Shown: in pieces, positions 26,360 to 34,991 of the stretch
Layout: each line of letters opens with the position of its first letter
How positions within the stretch are numbered: the stretch's first letter is position 1
Made by a program: the position numbers and the translations under genes
Notes under the pieces: generated by a model
The model's database searches: none
What the model saw: the letters and a program-made list of their open reading frames with translations, nothing else
What the model was told of the DNA's origin: nothing
From: Flagellimonas pacifica
GTDB lineage: Bacteria; Bacteroidota; Bacteroidia; Flavobacteriales; Flavobacteriaceae
Assembly: GCF_900215465.1 (NCBI RefSeq)
Contig: NZ_OBEH01000001.1
Coordinates: 310,001 to 374,000 of the forward strand
Direction: 5' to 3'
Length of the DNA: 64,000 bases

Positions 26360-28030
26360 CTATCTTTCATTTATCAATTTTCCATTTTCAACGGTAATTA
26401 TGCGCTTGCAACGTTCTATCCATTTGGGATTCTCACTTACAATTACCAAGGCCCATCCGTTGGCACTATCCGTTAAAAAGTCCATGATCTCTGTAGCTTC
26501 TGCATCGCCAAATTGGTCCAACGGATCCTTTAGGATCAAAAGTTTGGGTTTTGCAACTATACTTCGTGCCAAAACAATCTTTTTGGAAACGGTGTAGGGG
26601 ATTTGTCTCCCTTCAGGGTATAAAATCGTATTCAGTCCTTGGGGCTGTTCTTTGACAAATTGGGTCAATCCGGTTTTTTCCATGGCCCAGTATATATTTT
26701 CCCTTGGAATATCTTTATTTCCAAAGGTGATGTTGTCGAGAATGGTGCCTTCAAAAGGTGATTCTTCACTCAACGATTGCCCAATTTGGAAACGGTAGTC
26801 ATTAAGATTTACCCCTTGCAGCGCTACATCGTCAACAAATATTTTACCCTGGTCAGGTTCTAGAATTCCTGCTATTAACCGCAATAAAGTTGATTTCCCG
26901 GAACCACTTGAGCCTTGCAACAAGGTTGTGCTGGATGGTATAATTGTCAAGGAGATATCATCAACTATTTTTTTTCCGCTATCTGGAACTTTATAAGAAA
27001 CATCTTGAAGTTCAATGGTGAATCCTTCTCTCTTGGCAAAAGGATTCTCTCCATTTTGCGGTTCCAATTCCTTATCCACAACCTGGCCCAGTTTTTCAAG
27101 GGATGTCAATAGATCATAAAAGGTTTCCAATCCTAAAATCATCTTTTCCACGGAGCTTATCACCAAAAGAATGATGATTTCCGCGGCTACAAACTGCCCA
27201 ATATTCATTTCTTGGTTCAACACTAAAAGTCCCCCTATCAAAAGAAGTCCGGCCGTTACCAAAACCTTAAACCCGATCATCTGCACAAATTGCAACACCA
27301 ATACCTTAAAATGACTTTCACGGGCATCTAAGTAATTGGCAACCAAAGTGTCATTTTTATCAATGGCATGGGTCGTCTTTCCAGAAAGTTTAAAACTCAC
27401 CAAGGATCTGGCAATTTCTTGAATCCAGTGAGCCACTTTGTATTTGTTTTTGCTCTCGTCTAAACTAGTCTCCAATCCTCGTTGTGCAGTAAACTTGAAA
27501 ACAACATAAATGAGCAAGAGCAGGAGTAGGCCATAAATAATAAAAAAGGGATGATAGAAAGACAGCAGCAAAAGCCCAAATACTATTTGCAGGAATGCAG
27601 CAGGGAAATCTATCAGAATTTTTGATAATCCTTTTTGTATGGTCAATGTATCAAAAAACCGATTTGCCAATTCTGGAGGATAGTAATTGGTCAGTTGACT
27701 CATCTTAATTTTGGGAAACCTGTAGGCAAACTCAAATGAGGCCCTAGTGAATATTTTTTGCTGGATATTCTCAATGATCCTGATTTGCATCAACTGCAAT
27801 GCCCCAACAAAAGCAACTCCAAGCGTGACCAACGCGACCAAAACAATCCATGAGGTACTTACCTGAGCCCCTTGTATTAAATTGATTATCACCTGAATCC
27901 CCAATGGAAGTGAAAGATTTACCACACCGGCAAAGACGGCATAATAAAAAACTTGTAACACATCCTTCTTGTCCAAGGTCAACATCCCTATAAGGCGCTG
28001 CCAAGCAGTTAGAATGTTTTTTTCAGCCAT
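26360..28030 (-). CDS. ABC exporter with degenerate ATPase motifs
   Basis: 556 residues: about six membrane helices (residues 25-300) fused to a nucleotide-binding domain (about 335-556), the HlyB/type I exporter layout without a peptidase domain. Walker A is intact (GSSGSGKST, 373-381). The others are not: Walker B is LLILKDP (501-502, normally DE), the LSGGQ signature is IPYTV, the Q-loop Gln is replaced (about 420) and the switch His is Glu533 (VSEN). The protein may bind but hardly hydrolyse ATP by the usual route. It sits between TetR and HlyD. Confidence 0.86.
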   Translation of the reverse strand: MAEKNILTAWQRLIGMLTLDKKDVLQVFYYAVFAGVVNLSLPLGIQVIINLIQGAQVSTSWIVLVALVTLGVAFVGALQLMQIRIIENIQQKIFTRASFEFAYRFPKIKMSQLTNYYPPELANRFFDTLTIQKGLSKILIDFPAAFLQIVFGLLLLSFYHPFFIIYGLLLLLLIYVVFKFTAQRGLETSLDESKNKYKVAHWIQEIARSLVSFKLSGKTTHAIDKNDTLVANYLDARESHFKVLVLQFVQMIGFKVLVTAGLLLIGGLLVLNQEMNIGQFVAAEIIILLVISSVEKMILGLETFYDLLTSLEKLGQVVDKELEPQNGENPFAKREGFTIELQDVSYKVPDSGKKIVDDISLTIIPSSTTLLQGSSGSGKSTLLRLIAGILEPDQGKIFVDDVALQGVNLNDYRFQIGQSLSEESPFEGTILDNITFGNKDIPRENIYWAMEKTGLTQFVKEQPQGLNTILYPEGRQIPYTVSKKIVLARSIVAKPKLLILKDPLDQFGDAEATEIMDFLTDSANGWALVIVSENPKWIERCKRIITVENGKLINER

Positions 28031-28709
28031 ATGTTTTTGGGTTTAGGGCTCTAAAGACCAAATCAGTAAAATATTCTGTTGGAGTGATGTTATCATTACA
28101 ATCTGTAAGCATTGGAAAATGCTCTTTCAAAAAATATTGGTGTAATGATCCTTCAAGAACGGTACTCGCCAAACTTGAAGGATAGGGGTAGCTTTCATTA
28201 ACGGCCTTAATCATTTCATGTAACCGATTAACCAGCCTCTTATAGATTACAAAATAACCTTCCTTATTTTCCTGATCCACTTCTTTGGTCAAGTAAGATT
28301 TGGAGTATTCATTGATTACTATTTTGTTGAGTAGCACCTCATTAATATGGGAAAAAGACACATCCTCTTTTACTGTTTGTGTTAGAATTTCAATGGCCCT
28401 TTTCAATTTTTCGTTTTTATCCGTCATACCTGTTGTGGCAAACACCATCTTATACTCCACCCAGCCCCAATACCAAGAAGCCAAATAGAGCAGCAGTTTG
28501 TGTTTGTTTTCAAAATATCGATAAATAGAGCTTTCATTGGATTTGATGCACACCCCAAGTTTTTTGAACGTAAAGCTTTCAAAACCCATTTCGTCAATCA
28601 TCAAAATACTTTGTTCAATAATCCGTTTCCCCAAATCTGAAGATTCAGGGTCTTTGACATAGATTTTATCATTGATTCCTATACGAATGGATTGCATTAA
28701 TCTTTCCAT
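28023..28709 (-). CDS. TetR-family regulator of the exporter operon
   Basis: 228 residues. The helix-turn-helix region lies at about residues 27-72 (IIEQSILMIDEMGFESFTFKKLGVCIKSNESSIYRYFENKHKLL), typical of TetR; the rest is a helical ligand domain unlike any I can name. It is the first gene of the operon and overlaps the ABC start by 8 bases. Three phased palindrome-like sites lie just upstream, the first overlapping its -7 box, so autorepression is likely. Confidence 0.88.
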   Translation of the reverse strand: MERLMQSIRIGINDKIYVKDPESSDLGKRIIEQSILMIDEMGFESFTFKKLGVCIKSNESSIYRYFENKHKLLLYLASWYWGWVEYKMVFATTGMTDKNEKLKRAIEILTQTVKEDVSFSHINEVLLNKIVINEYSKSYLTKEVDQENKEGYFVIYKRLVNRLHEMIKAVNESYPYPSSLASTVLEGSLHQYFLKEHFPMLTDCNDNITPTEYFTDLVFRALNPKTYG

Positions 28710-28735
28710 AATTTTTCTTTTGAAATATTATATCG

Positions 28736-28801
28736 CAAATATAATAGTAATACTATCAATATCTAATAGTTTAACTAATATTTATAATAGCAATACTCAT
28801 T
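28736..28801. promoter_or_regulatory. TetR promoter and three phased operator-like sites
   Basis: A -7 box TATATTTG (minus strand, 28736-28743) is followed upstream by three related 17-base sites starting at 28742, 28764 and 28785: TAATAGTAATACTATCA, TAATAGTTTAACTAATA and TAATAGCAATACTCATT. The first contains the perfect palindrome ATAGTAATACTAT, the second TAGTTTAACTA. Site spacing is 22 and 21 bases, two helical turns, so bound dimers would line up on one face of the DNA between the divergent genes. Confidence 0.6.
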
Positions 28802-28844
28802 TTATTATGTTACTACTACTTTTATGTTGTAAATTGTATTTGAA

Positions 28845-29213
28845 ATGAGCAAGATTTACCTCTTAACTATCGTATTTTTTTCTTCCCTGTCTTTTTTATC
28901 AGCGCAGGAAATCCAGATTGACACTGTCAAAATTGGAGATAAGCTAATTATCGGACAGCCTTCAAGCAATTCATTTATCCATATTGATATCCCAAGAAAT
29001 AACTTTGTCATAAAAAGGGGAGGCCTTCCTAATATAAGTAGCCTACAAAATCAACAGGTTATGGTCACCGACATTTCCTACGGAAAAAGTACCGTTGTAA
29101 CTTTTAAAAACGTCAGTGGCAAAAAATTTTTCAAGGTCTACAAAACCTTTTCGACCAACCTTGATAAAGCCCTGGAAACTGGGGAGCTTATGCTTCATAA
29201 AAGCAAGGTTTAA
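28845..29213 (+). CDS. Small secreted protein, function unknown
   Basis: 122 residues with a clean signal peptide (MSKIYLLTIVFFSSLSFLSAQ). The mature part is beta-rich (IQIDTVKIGDKLIIGQPSSNSFIHIDIPRNN, VVTFKNVSGKKFFKVYKTF) and contains no Cys or catalytic motif. I do not recognise the family. It diverges from the TetR exporter operon across the operator array, so it may share its regulation. Confidence 0.68.
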   Translation: MSKIYLLTIVFFSSLSFLSAQEIQIDTVKIGDKLIIGQPSSNSFIHIDIPRNNFVIKRGGLPNISSLQNQQVMVTDISYGKSTVVTFKNVSGKKFFKVYKTFSTNLDKALETGELMLHKSKV

Positions 29214-29290
29214 CATCATCCTTCTCGAGCAAATTCAATCTTTTTTGAAATAGGCTAACATGCTGCCCTTGTTGGTTAAAAAAGTGGAGC

Positions 29291-29319
29291 TTGTTAAAAT
29301 ACAATTTGCAGTATCTTTA
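29291..29319 (+). promoter_or_regulatory. Putative promoter of tag
   Basis: TTG at 29291-29293, then 18 bases, then TATCTTTA at 29312-29319, fits the Bacteroidota -33/-7 pattern. It places the transcript start just before the ATG at 29335 and excludes the longer start at 29260. Confidence 0.5.
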
Positions 29320-29334
29320 AGCAAAAACTTACTT

Positions 29335-29898
29335 ATGAGCAAACATCGCTGCGGATGGTGTGAAGGTGATTTATTGTACGAAGACTACCATGACCGAGAA
29401 TGGGGAGTACCTGTCAAAGATGATGAGACCCTTTTTGAATTTTTGATTTTAGAAACTTTTCAAGCAGGTCTTAGCTGGATTACCGTATTAAAAAAGCGGG
29501 AAAACTTCAGAAAGGCTTTCGATAATTTTGATTACAAAAAAATTGCAAAATACAATCAAGATAAAATTGATGAGTTACTTGACAACCCTGGAATCATTCG
29601 TAATAAACTAAAGGTAAATGCCACCGTCTCCAATGCGCAGGCATTTATAGAGGTTCAAAAAGAATTTGGGAGTTTCAGCGATTACATTTGGAAATTTGTG
29701 GACGGTAAACCCATTAAAAACTCACTCAAAAATTATAAGGAAGGACCAGCAACCACCCCGCTATCGGATACTATTAGTAAGGATTTGAAAAAGCGAGGTT
29801 TTAAATTTGTAGGCAGCACCGTAATTTATGCCCAAATGCAGGCCACAGGAATGGTCAATGACCATGAGGTTAGTTGTTTTAGGTACAATGAAGTCTAG
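29335..29898 (+). CDS. tag: DNA-3-methyladenine glycosylase I
   Basis: 187 residues from the ATG at 29335 (MSKHRCGWCEG). The Tag signature is clear: CGWC near residue 6 with one zinc-ligand Cys, YEDYHDREWGVP, FEFLILETFQAGLSWITVLKKRENFRKAF, and MVNDHEVSCFR carrying the later zinc His and Cys. It removes 3-methyladenine from alkylated DNA. It overlaps the convergent aat gene by 4 bases. Confidence 0.94.
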   Translation: MSKHRCGWCEGDLLYEDYHDREWGVPVKDDETLFEFLILETFQAGLSWITVLKKRENFRKAFDNFDYKKIAKYNQDKIDELLDNPGIIRNKLKVNATVSNAQAFIEVQKEFGSFSDYIWKFVDGKPIKNSLKNYKEGPATTPLSDTISKDLKKRGFKFVGSTVIYAQMQATGMVNDHEVSCFRYNEV

Positions 29899-30563
29899 GG
29901 TTTAGCCTGTAGTATTTTTAAAAACTCTTCTCTCGGAATTTCCCCAGCACCTAAACTTTCCAAATGGTCGGTATGCACTTGGCAATCCACAAGTTCGTAG
30001 CTTTTGTCCTGTAGTTCTTGTACCATTTTAATAAAGGCATATTTGGAAGCATTGGGCACTTTACTGAACATACTTTCGCCACAAAAGACATGTCCTAAAT
30101 CCACCCCGTATAATCCTCCTACCAACTCTTCATTCTCCCAAACTTCGTAAGATTTTGCAAGACCTTTATCAAAAAGTGTTATGTAAGCCGATTTCATTTT
30201 AGGTGTTATCCAGGTACCTTCTTGATCTCTTCGTTCCGCTTTGGCACAATTGTCCAATACTTTTTTAAAACATGTATTTTGAGTGATTGTGAATTGATTG
30301 CTTCGCAACACTTTGCGCATACTTTTGGAAATCCTTATTTTCTCTGGGAAAAGTACCATCCTTGGGTCAGGACTCCACCACATAATCAAGGTATCTTCGT
30401 TGAACCAGGGAAAAATTCCGCTTTTATAGGCCAATAACAAGCGTTCCGGTGACAAGTCACCCCCTACAGCCAATAAGCCATCATCATTTGCATTTTCAAC
30501 AGGAGGAAATTCCAATCGGTCTCCCAAAAAGAATAGCGGAAAGTCTTTTGAGTCTTTTTCCAA
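29895..30563 (-). CDS. aat: Leucyl/phenylalanyl-tRNA-protein transferase
   Basis: 222 residues with the Aat core: FPPVENANDDGLLAVGGDLSPERLLLAYKSGIFPWF, WWSPDPRMVL, ELVGGLYGVDLGHVFCGESMFS and VDCQVHTDHLESLGA. It adds Leu or Phe to N-terminal Arg/Lys of proteins, feeding the ClpS/ClpAP N-degron route. It follows the fatty-acid carrier gene on the same strand by 32 bases. Confidence 0.95.
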   Translation of the reverse strand: MEKDSKDFPLFFLGDRLEFPPVENANDDGLLAVGGDLSPERLLLAYKSGIFPWFNEDTLIMWWSPDPRMVLFPEKIRISKSMRKVLRSNQFTITQNTCFKKVLDNCAKAERRDQEGTWITPKMKSAYITLFDKGLAKSYEVWENEELVGGLYGVDLGHVFCGESMFSKVPNASKYAFIKMVQELQDKSYELVDCQVHTDHLESLGAGEIPREEFLKILQAKP

Positions 30564-30595
30564 AATGCAATTTTAAATAAAGTTACAAATACCTT

Positions 30596-31972
30596 CTAAA
30601 AAACAAGAAGTCCTCCAATATAAATAAGACTGCCCACCAACATAAAAAGTAAGGTGTACGGTAATATTTCTTTGGCCTTTAGTTTGGTGATTCCCAACAA
30701 TGGCAACGCCCAAAACGGCTGCAACATATTGGTTATTTGATCACCATATGCCAGGGCCATTACCGCTTTTGGCAGTGAAACACCCAATTGAAGCGAAGAT
30801 TCTAGCACCAAAGGTCCTTGAATGGCCCATTGCCCTCCCCCACTAGGCACAAAAATATTGACCACCCCAGCACTTATAAAAGTGAAGATTGGTAATGTTG
30901 TAGTGGTGCTTATGGACGCAAAAAAGTCAGAAATTCCATTAATCATACCACTACTTGCCATTATTCCCATGATTCCAAAATACAAAGGAAACTGAATCAA
31001 AATACCTGCGGTATCGCCTATTGCCTCTTCTACAGCTATTAAAAAGCTTTTAAAGCTTCCATGTAGTGCTATGGCCAACCCCAACATAAAAAAATTGAGC
31101 ATATTTGGGGTAATGTTCAGCTTACGCAACGCAGGCAAATATTGAAATAGAAATGTCAACAAGATCAATCCTCCAAAAATAGATGCCGCAATTCTTGAGT
31201 AATCCAATTTCTCAGCACCTTTTAAGTTTTCTCTACCAATGGATTGGAATCGATATTCTTTTAACTCAACACTTTTAGGAGCTGCCAGCTTGCCCAAAAA
31301 ATAGACCAGCGCGCTTATTGCTATAGCAACAAGAAGAAATAAGGTAAGATTCCATCCGCTGAAAACAGTCAATGAGGTGGAGATGGTTTCAGGTAGTTGA
31401 CCAAGCACTTCCTGATTTGTGACACCTCCCATCAATTCCCTTAAATGTCCTGCTTCAGAAACCTTGATCGGGGCAGACCCGCTTATTCCTCCATGCCAGA
31501 CCATTAAACCCACATACCCGGAAGCACCTATCAATGGATAATTGACAGGAACATTGTTGGCTTGCGCATATTCTCCCACTTTTCTGGCCAAAATAGCTCC
31601 AAAAACGAGCCCCAACCCCCAATTAAAAAACGAAACCAACATGGTTGGTAACGCAACCAACACCGCCGCATTAGACGTGTTTTTTACAAACTTGGTGATA
31701 CGAAGTATCAATCTTTCCATGGGTTTGCTCAGTACCAAAACGTGACCCAAGACCAGAATCAACATCATTTGGTAGGCAAACACCAAAAGACTGTTGTTCC
31801 AGATACCATTTTCCCAATAGGAAAGAATGGTCACTAAATGGTTTCTCTCCGAAATGTTGTCCGTGAAAACAAGTGCCAATACAATTGTCAACACCGTTAG
31901 GAGTACCGCAATTGTAAACGGGGAAGGTAAATACCTTCTAAAAATATGTTCTATGACCTTTGTAAGGCCCAT
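30596..31972 (-). CDS. Short-chain fatty acid transporter (AtoE family)
   Basis: 458 residues, about twelve membrane helices. Typical elements are HIFRRYLPSPFTIAVLLT at the start, SFFNWGLGLVFGAILARKVG, GASGYVGLMVWHGGISGSAPIKV and FVPSGGGQWAIQGP. The AtoE/TIGR00366 family imports short-chain fatty acids such as acetoacetate or butyrate. The gene follows DUF3127 by 6 bases and precedes aat, so three unrelated functions probably share a transcript. Confidence 0.87.
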   Translation of the reverse strand: MGLTKVIEHIFRRYLPSPFTIAVLLTVLTIVLALVFTDNISERNHLVTILSYWENGIWNNSLLVFAYQMMLILVLGHVLVLSKPMERLILRITKFVKNTSNAAVLVALPTMLVSFFNWGLGLVFGAILARKVGEYAQANNVPVNYPLIGASGYVGLMVWHGGISGSAPIKVSEAGHLRELMGGVTNQEVLGQLPETISTSLTVFSGWNLTLFLLVAIAISALVYFLGKLAAPKSVELKEYRFQSIGRENLKGAEKLDYSRIAASIFGGLILLTFLFQYLPALRKLNITPNMLNFFMLGLAIALHGSFKSFLIAVEEAIGDTAGILIQFPLYFGIMGIMASSGMINGISDFFASISTTTTLPIFTFISAGVVNIFVPSGGGQWAIQGPLVLESSLQLGVSLPKAVMALAYGDQITNMLQPFWALPLLGITKLKAKEILPYTLLFMLVGSLIYIGGLLVF

Positions 31973-31978
31973 AGTGGA

Positions 31979-32356
31979 TTAAAACGGTAAGTCGTCGTGA
32001 TCCTCTTCATTGAGATCATCCGCAGGCTCAAAAGCTTCCATTGGCGGAACCGGCGGCATATTTTCGCCTCCTTGAGCAGCCTCTAGGTTTTCAATACGCC
32101 ATCCCTGGATTGAATTAAAATATTTGGTCTCACCTTGCGGGTTAGTCCACTCTCTACCTCTTAAATTGATACTCACTTTAACCATTTGTCCAACAGTATA
32201 GCTGTTTAAAAGATCACATTTATCCTGAACAAATTCTACCAAAATATGTTGTGGGTATTGCTCTTCTGTAGTGACTACCAATTCTCTTTTTCTGAAACCA
32301 TTGTTGCCATAAGTTTTGGTCTCATCAATCATTTTAATTCTTCCCTGAACTTCCAT
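31979..32356 (-). CDS. DUF3127 protein with SSB-like tail
   Basis: 125 residues. The body (GRIKMIDETKTYGNNGFRKRELVVTT, QYPQHILVEFVQDKCDLL, VKVSINLRGREWTNPQGETKYFNSIQGWRIE) has the OB-fold-like pattern of DUF3127. The end is acidic and finishes DDLPF, very like the DDIPF tip by which single-stranded DNA binding protein recruits partner enzymes. A DNA-metabolism role is an inference from that. A -7-like TATTTTTG is at 32380-32387. Confidence 0.82.
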   Translation of the reverse strand: MEVQGRIKMIDETKTYGNNGFRKRELVVTTEEQYPQHILVEFVQDKCDLLNSYTVGQMVKVSINLRGREWTNPQGETKYFNSIQGWRIENLEAAQGGENMPPVPPMEAFEPADDLNEEDHDDLPF

Positions 32357-32481
32357 TTACGTTACTTTTCAATAAGCTCCAAAAATACATAAAATGAAGT
32401 CTAATAAAAACCACAAGAAACCACGAACTATCAACATAATTTTACATTTTCTCCTATCTTTAATCCGAATTCTGCCAAAAA

Positions 32482-33630
32482 ATGAACTTCAGCCCCAAAA
32501 ACAAAGCATCCAATATTACCCTATTGATATCTGCATTTGTTATTGTAAGCCTCATTCTTTGGAATACAAACAGTTTTTTTAAGAAATTCAAAGAAGAGGA
32601 ACGTTTAAAAATGGAAATTTGGGCAACTGCCCAATCAGAGCTCATACAATCTTCAGTAGATCAAGAATTAGGAAACCTCACTTTGAAGGTAATGGGAAAC
32701 AACACCTCAACTCCTATGATCTTGGTAAACGAGGAAGGTTCTATAAAAACTCACAATATTTCAACTGAAAAAGTTACTGACAGTGTTTACATACAAAAAA
32801 AAATACGGCAGTTTGAAAGTGAGAACAAACCTATCCATATAATTCAGGAAGGAGAGCTTTTGGAAACTCTTTACTATGGAAATTCCGAAGTTTTGAACAA
32901 ACTAAAATACTATCCTTTGGCCTTGCTTCTGATCATCTGTCTTTTCGGAGCGGTCATTTTCTTTTTCTTTAAAACCAACAAAGCTTCAGAACAAAACAAG
33001 CTTTGGGCAGGAATGGCCAAGGAGACCGCACACCAAATTGGAACTCCGTTGACATCGCTCTTGGGCTGGAACGAGCTTTTAAAGTCTGAGGACATCAATC
33101 CTGACATTACCAAAGAAATAGCAAAAGATATTACTAGATTGCAGACCATTACAGATCGATTTTCCAAAATTGGATCCATTCCAAATCTTGAGGTGCATGA
33201 TATTGTTGAAGAAACGGAAAAAGCTTATCAGTATTTAAAACGAAGAAGCTCTAAATTGGTTCACTTTTCTTTTAGTTCTGAAATAGATGAGCTACCCGTT
33301 TTACTGAACGTGCCATTATATAATTGGAGTATTGAAAATTTGGTAAAAAACGGGATAGATGCCATGAAGGGAAAAGGAAACATTGCAATTCAAATTGAAC
33401 AAAAAGGGCAAAACGTAAATATTTTAGTATCGGATACAGGACACGGAGTACCCAAAAGTGATTTTCAAAACATATTTAATCCTGGGGTAACATCAAAACA
33501 AAGGGGCTGGGGCTTAGGACTTTCACTTGTTAAAAGAATTGTGGAAGAGTACCATAAAGGAAAAATTAAAGTACTTTCGTCAAGTAAAGAAGGAACAATC
33601 ATGCAAATTTCCCTTAGGGCTAACACTTAA
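32482..33630 (+). CDS. Membrane sensor histidine kinase
   Basis: 382 residues. Two membrane helices (about 12-32 and 142-162) flank an extracytoplasmic sensor region. The H-box is KETAHQIGTPLTSLLGWNELL with His184, unusual in reading HQIGTP rather than HELRTP; this form is common in Bacteroidota. N-box ENLVKNGIDAM, G1 DTGHGVP and G2 GWGLGLSLVK follow. No response regulator is adjacent. The zinc-ribbon gene starts 6 bases after its stop. Confidence 0.9.
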   Translation: MNFSPKNKASNITLLISAFVIVSLILWNTNSFFKKFKEEERLKMEIWATAQSELIQSSVDQELGNLTLKVMGNNTSTPMILVNEEGSIKTHNISTEKVTDSVYIQKKIRQFESENKPIHIIQEGELLETLYYGNSEVLNKLKYYPLALLLIICLFGAVIFFFFKTNKASEQNKLWAGMAKETAHQIGTPLTSLLGWNELLKSEDINPDITKEIAKDITRLQTITDRFSKIGSIPNLEVHDIVEETEKAYQYLKRRSSKLVHFSFSSEIDELPVLLNVPLYNWSIENLVKNGIDAMKGKGNIAIQIEQKGQNVNILVSDTGHGVPKSDFQNIFNPGVTSKQRGWGLGLSLVKRIVEEYHKGKIKVLSSSKEGTIMQISLRANT

Positions 33631-33636
33631 TATGTT

Positions 33637-33990
33637 ATGGCAAAGGAAAAACAAGTTGCAATAAAAGATGCGGCATTGACCAACAATTGCCCTGAGTGCT
33701 TCAATCAGGAGTTAAAGCTCACCTTTTATCAAAAGCACACCTTCAATTCGTTTTTTCATAAGACTACAGATCAAGTAACATCTGAGATAAAATGTAAAAA
33801 ATGTTATTCCATTATTTACCCGGTAAATTGGACTCCAGACATTGAAAGGGTGTATGAATATTATAATAAGTTAGTAACCCCGGACAAGGCTTCCATACGA
33901 TTCACGACACTCTTCCTCGTTATTCTTGTATTAGTGCTGTGTTTGGTCACAGTTGGAATTTATCTTTATATGGAAGGCTATTTTAGATAA
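33637..33990 (+). CDS. Zinc-ribbon membrane protein, function unknown
   Basis: 117 residues. Two Cys pairs, NNCPECFNQ (about residues 18-21) and KCKKCYS (about 50-53), suggest a small cytoplasmic zinc ribbon; one C-terminal membrane helix follows (FTTLFLVILVLVLCLVTVGIYLYM). It is probably co-transcribed with the kinase before it. Its end overlaps the convergent HIT gene by 13 bases. Confidence 0.72.
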   Translation: MAKEKQVAIKDAALTNNCPECFNQELKLTFYQKHTFNSFFHKTTDQVTSEIKCKKCYSIIYPVNWTPDIERVYEYYNKLVTPDKASIRFTTLFLVILVLVLCLVTVGIYLYMEGYFR

Positions 33991-34370
33991 TTTCTGATTT
34001 TCTCTGCAATAGTTTCAAACTCTTCTGAATTCAAATTTTCTTTATGTTGAAAAGTTGCATCTTTCATACTATGCAACGGAATGAGATGAACATGAACGTG
34101 TGGCACTTCTAATCCAATCACAGACATTCCAACCCGCTTACAGGCAACAGCCGCTTCAATAGCTTTACCAATCCTTCGGGAAAACGACATTAACTTCATA
34201 TAAGCTTCTTCATCAAGGTCCATTATTTTGTCCACTTCTTTTTTGGGGACACAAAGGGTATGGCCTTTTGCATTAGGGTTTATATCGAGAAATGCAAAAT
34301 TATCGGCATCCTCCGCAATTTTATAGCAGGGGATGTCTCCATTAATAATCTTGGTAAAAATACTTGGCAT
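33978..34370 (-). CDS. HIT-family nucleotide hydrolase
   Basis: 130 residues. The HIT motif is VPHVHVHLIPL (His-x-His-x-His) near residue 95, after the family opening SIFTKIINGDIPCYKIAED and the nucleotide-site stretch AFLDINPNAKGHTLCVPKKE. These proteins hydrolyse nucleoside phosphoramidates or dinucleoside polyphosphates. It lies 70 bases downstream of greA on the same strand, a common flavobacterial order. Confidence 0.93.
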   Translation of the reverse strand: MPSIFTKIINGDIPCYKIAEDADNFAFLDINPNAKGHTLCVPKKEVDKIMDLDEEAYMKLMSFSRRIGKAIEAAVACKRVGMSVIGLEVPHVHVHLIPLHSMKDATFQHKENLNSEEFETIAEKIRNYLK

Positions 34371-34389
34371 GTTTGGTTTGAGTTTGAAT

Positions 34390-34425
34390 AAAAAATCCTG
34401 TCACCAGGGACAGGATTAAATATAA
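34390..34425 (-). terminator. Intrinsic terminator after greA
   Basis: The plus strand reads AATCCTGTCACCAGGGACAG then GATT: arms AATCCTGTC (34396-34404) and GACAGGATT (34410-34418) pair perfectly with a short loop, between greA and the HIT gene. T-rich DNA follows on the minus strand, so it may partly separate the two genes. Confidence 0.6.
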
Positions 34426-34440
34426 GAATTTAAGTATCTC

Positions 34441-34917
34441 TTAATCCCTGGTAATTTCCAAAATATCAAACTTTAACGTTCCATTAGGGACCTTTATTTC
34501 AGCCACATCACCGACCGATTTCCCCAATAATCCTTTTCCTATAGGAGATGTCACCGATATCTTTCCAGTTTTCAAATCCGCTTCGCTTTCCGCCACCAGC
34601 GTATATTTCATTTCCATACCATTGGTCTGGTTCTTCAGTTTTACCGTGGACAGTACCAATACTTTTGACATATCTAATTGGGACTCGTCAATCAATCGTG
34701 CATTGGACAAGGTCTCCTCCATTTTGGAAATCTTCATTTCCAAAAGGCCCTGTGCTTCTTTTGCCGCGTCATATTCTGCATTTTCAGACAAATCTCCTTT
34801 ATCCCTTGCCTCTCCAATAGCCTGGGAGGCCTTTGGCCTTTCCACATCTTTCAAGTGGTTCAACTCCTCTCTTAATTTCTTTAATCCTTCTGCTGTATAA
34901 TATGATATTTTGCTCAT
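34441..34917 (-). CDS. greA: Transcription elongation factor GreA
   Basis: 158 residues from the ATG at 34917 (MSKISYYTAEGLKKLREELNHLK), the normal GreA start and length. The N-terminal coiled coil (residues 1-75) carries the acidic tip GDLSENAEYDAAKE, and the C-terminal FKBP-like domain ends in ISVTSPIGKGLLGKSVGDVAEIKVPNG. GreA rescues backtracked RNA polymerase by stimulating transcript cleavage. Its leader holds a terminator-like hairpin. Confidence 0.96.
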   Translation of the reverse strand: MSKISYYTAEGLKKLREELNHLKDVERPKASQAIGEARDKGDLSENAEYDAAKEAQGLLEMKISKMEETLSNARLIDESQLDMSKVLVLSTVKLKNQTNGMEMKYTLVAESEADLKTGKISVTSPIGKGLLGKSVGDVAEIKVPNGTLKFDILEITRD

Positions 34918-34991
34918 ATTGTCTTTTTTTAATGCAAAAGAACATTGAAGAAAATGCAATTATTTTCCCAATGTGCTTTATCGCTAGAAAT

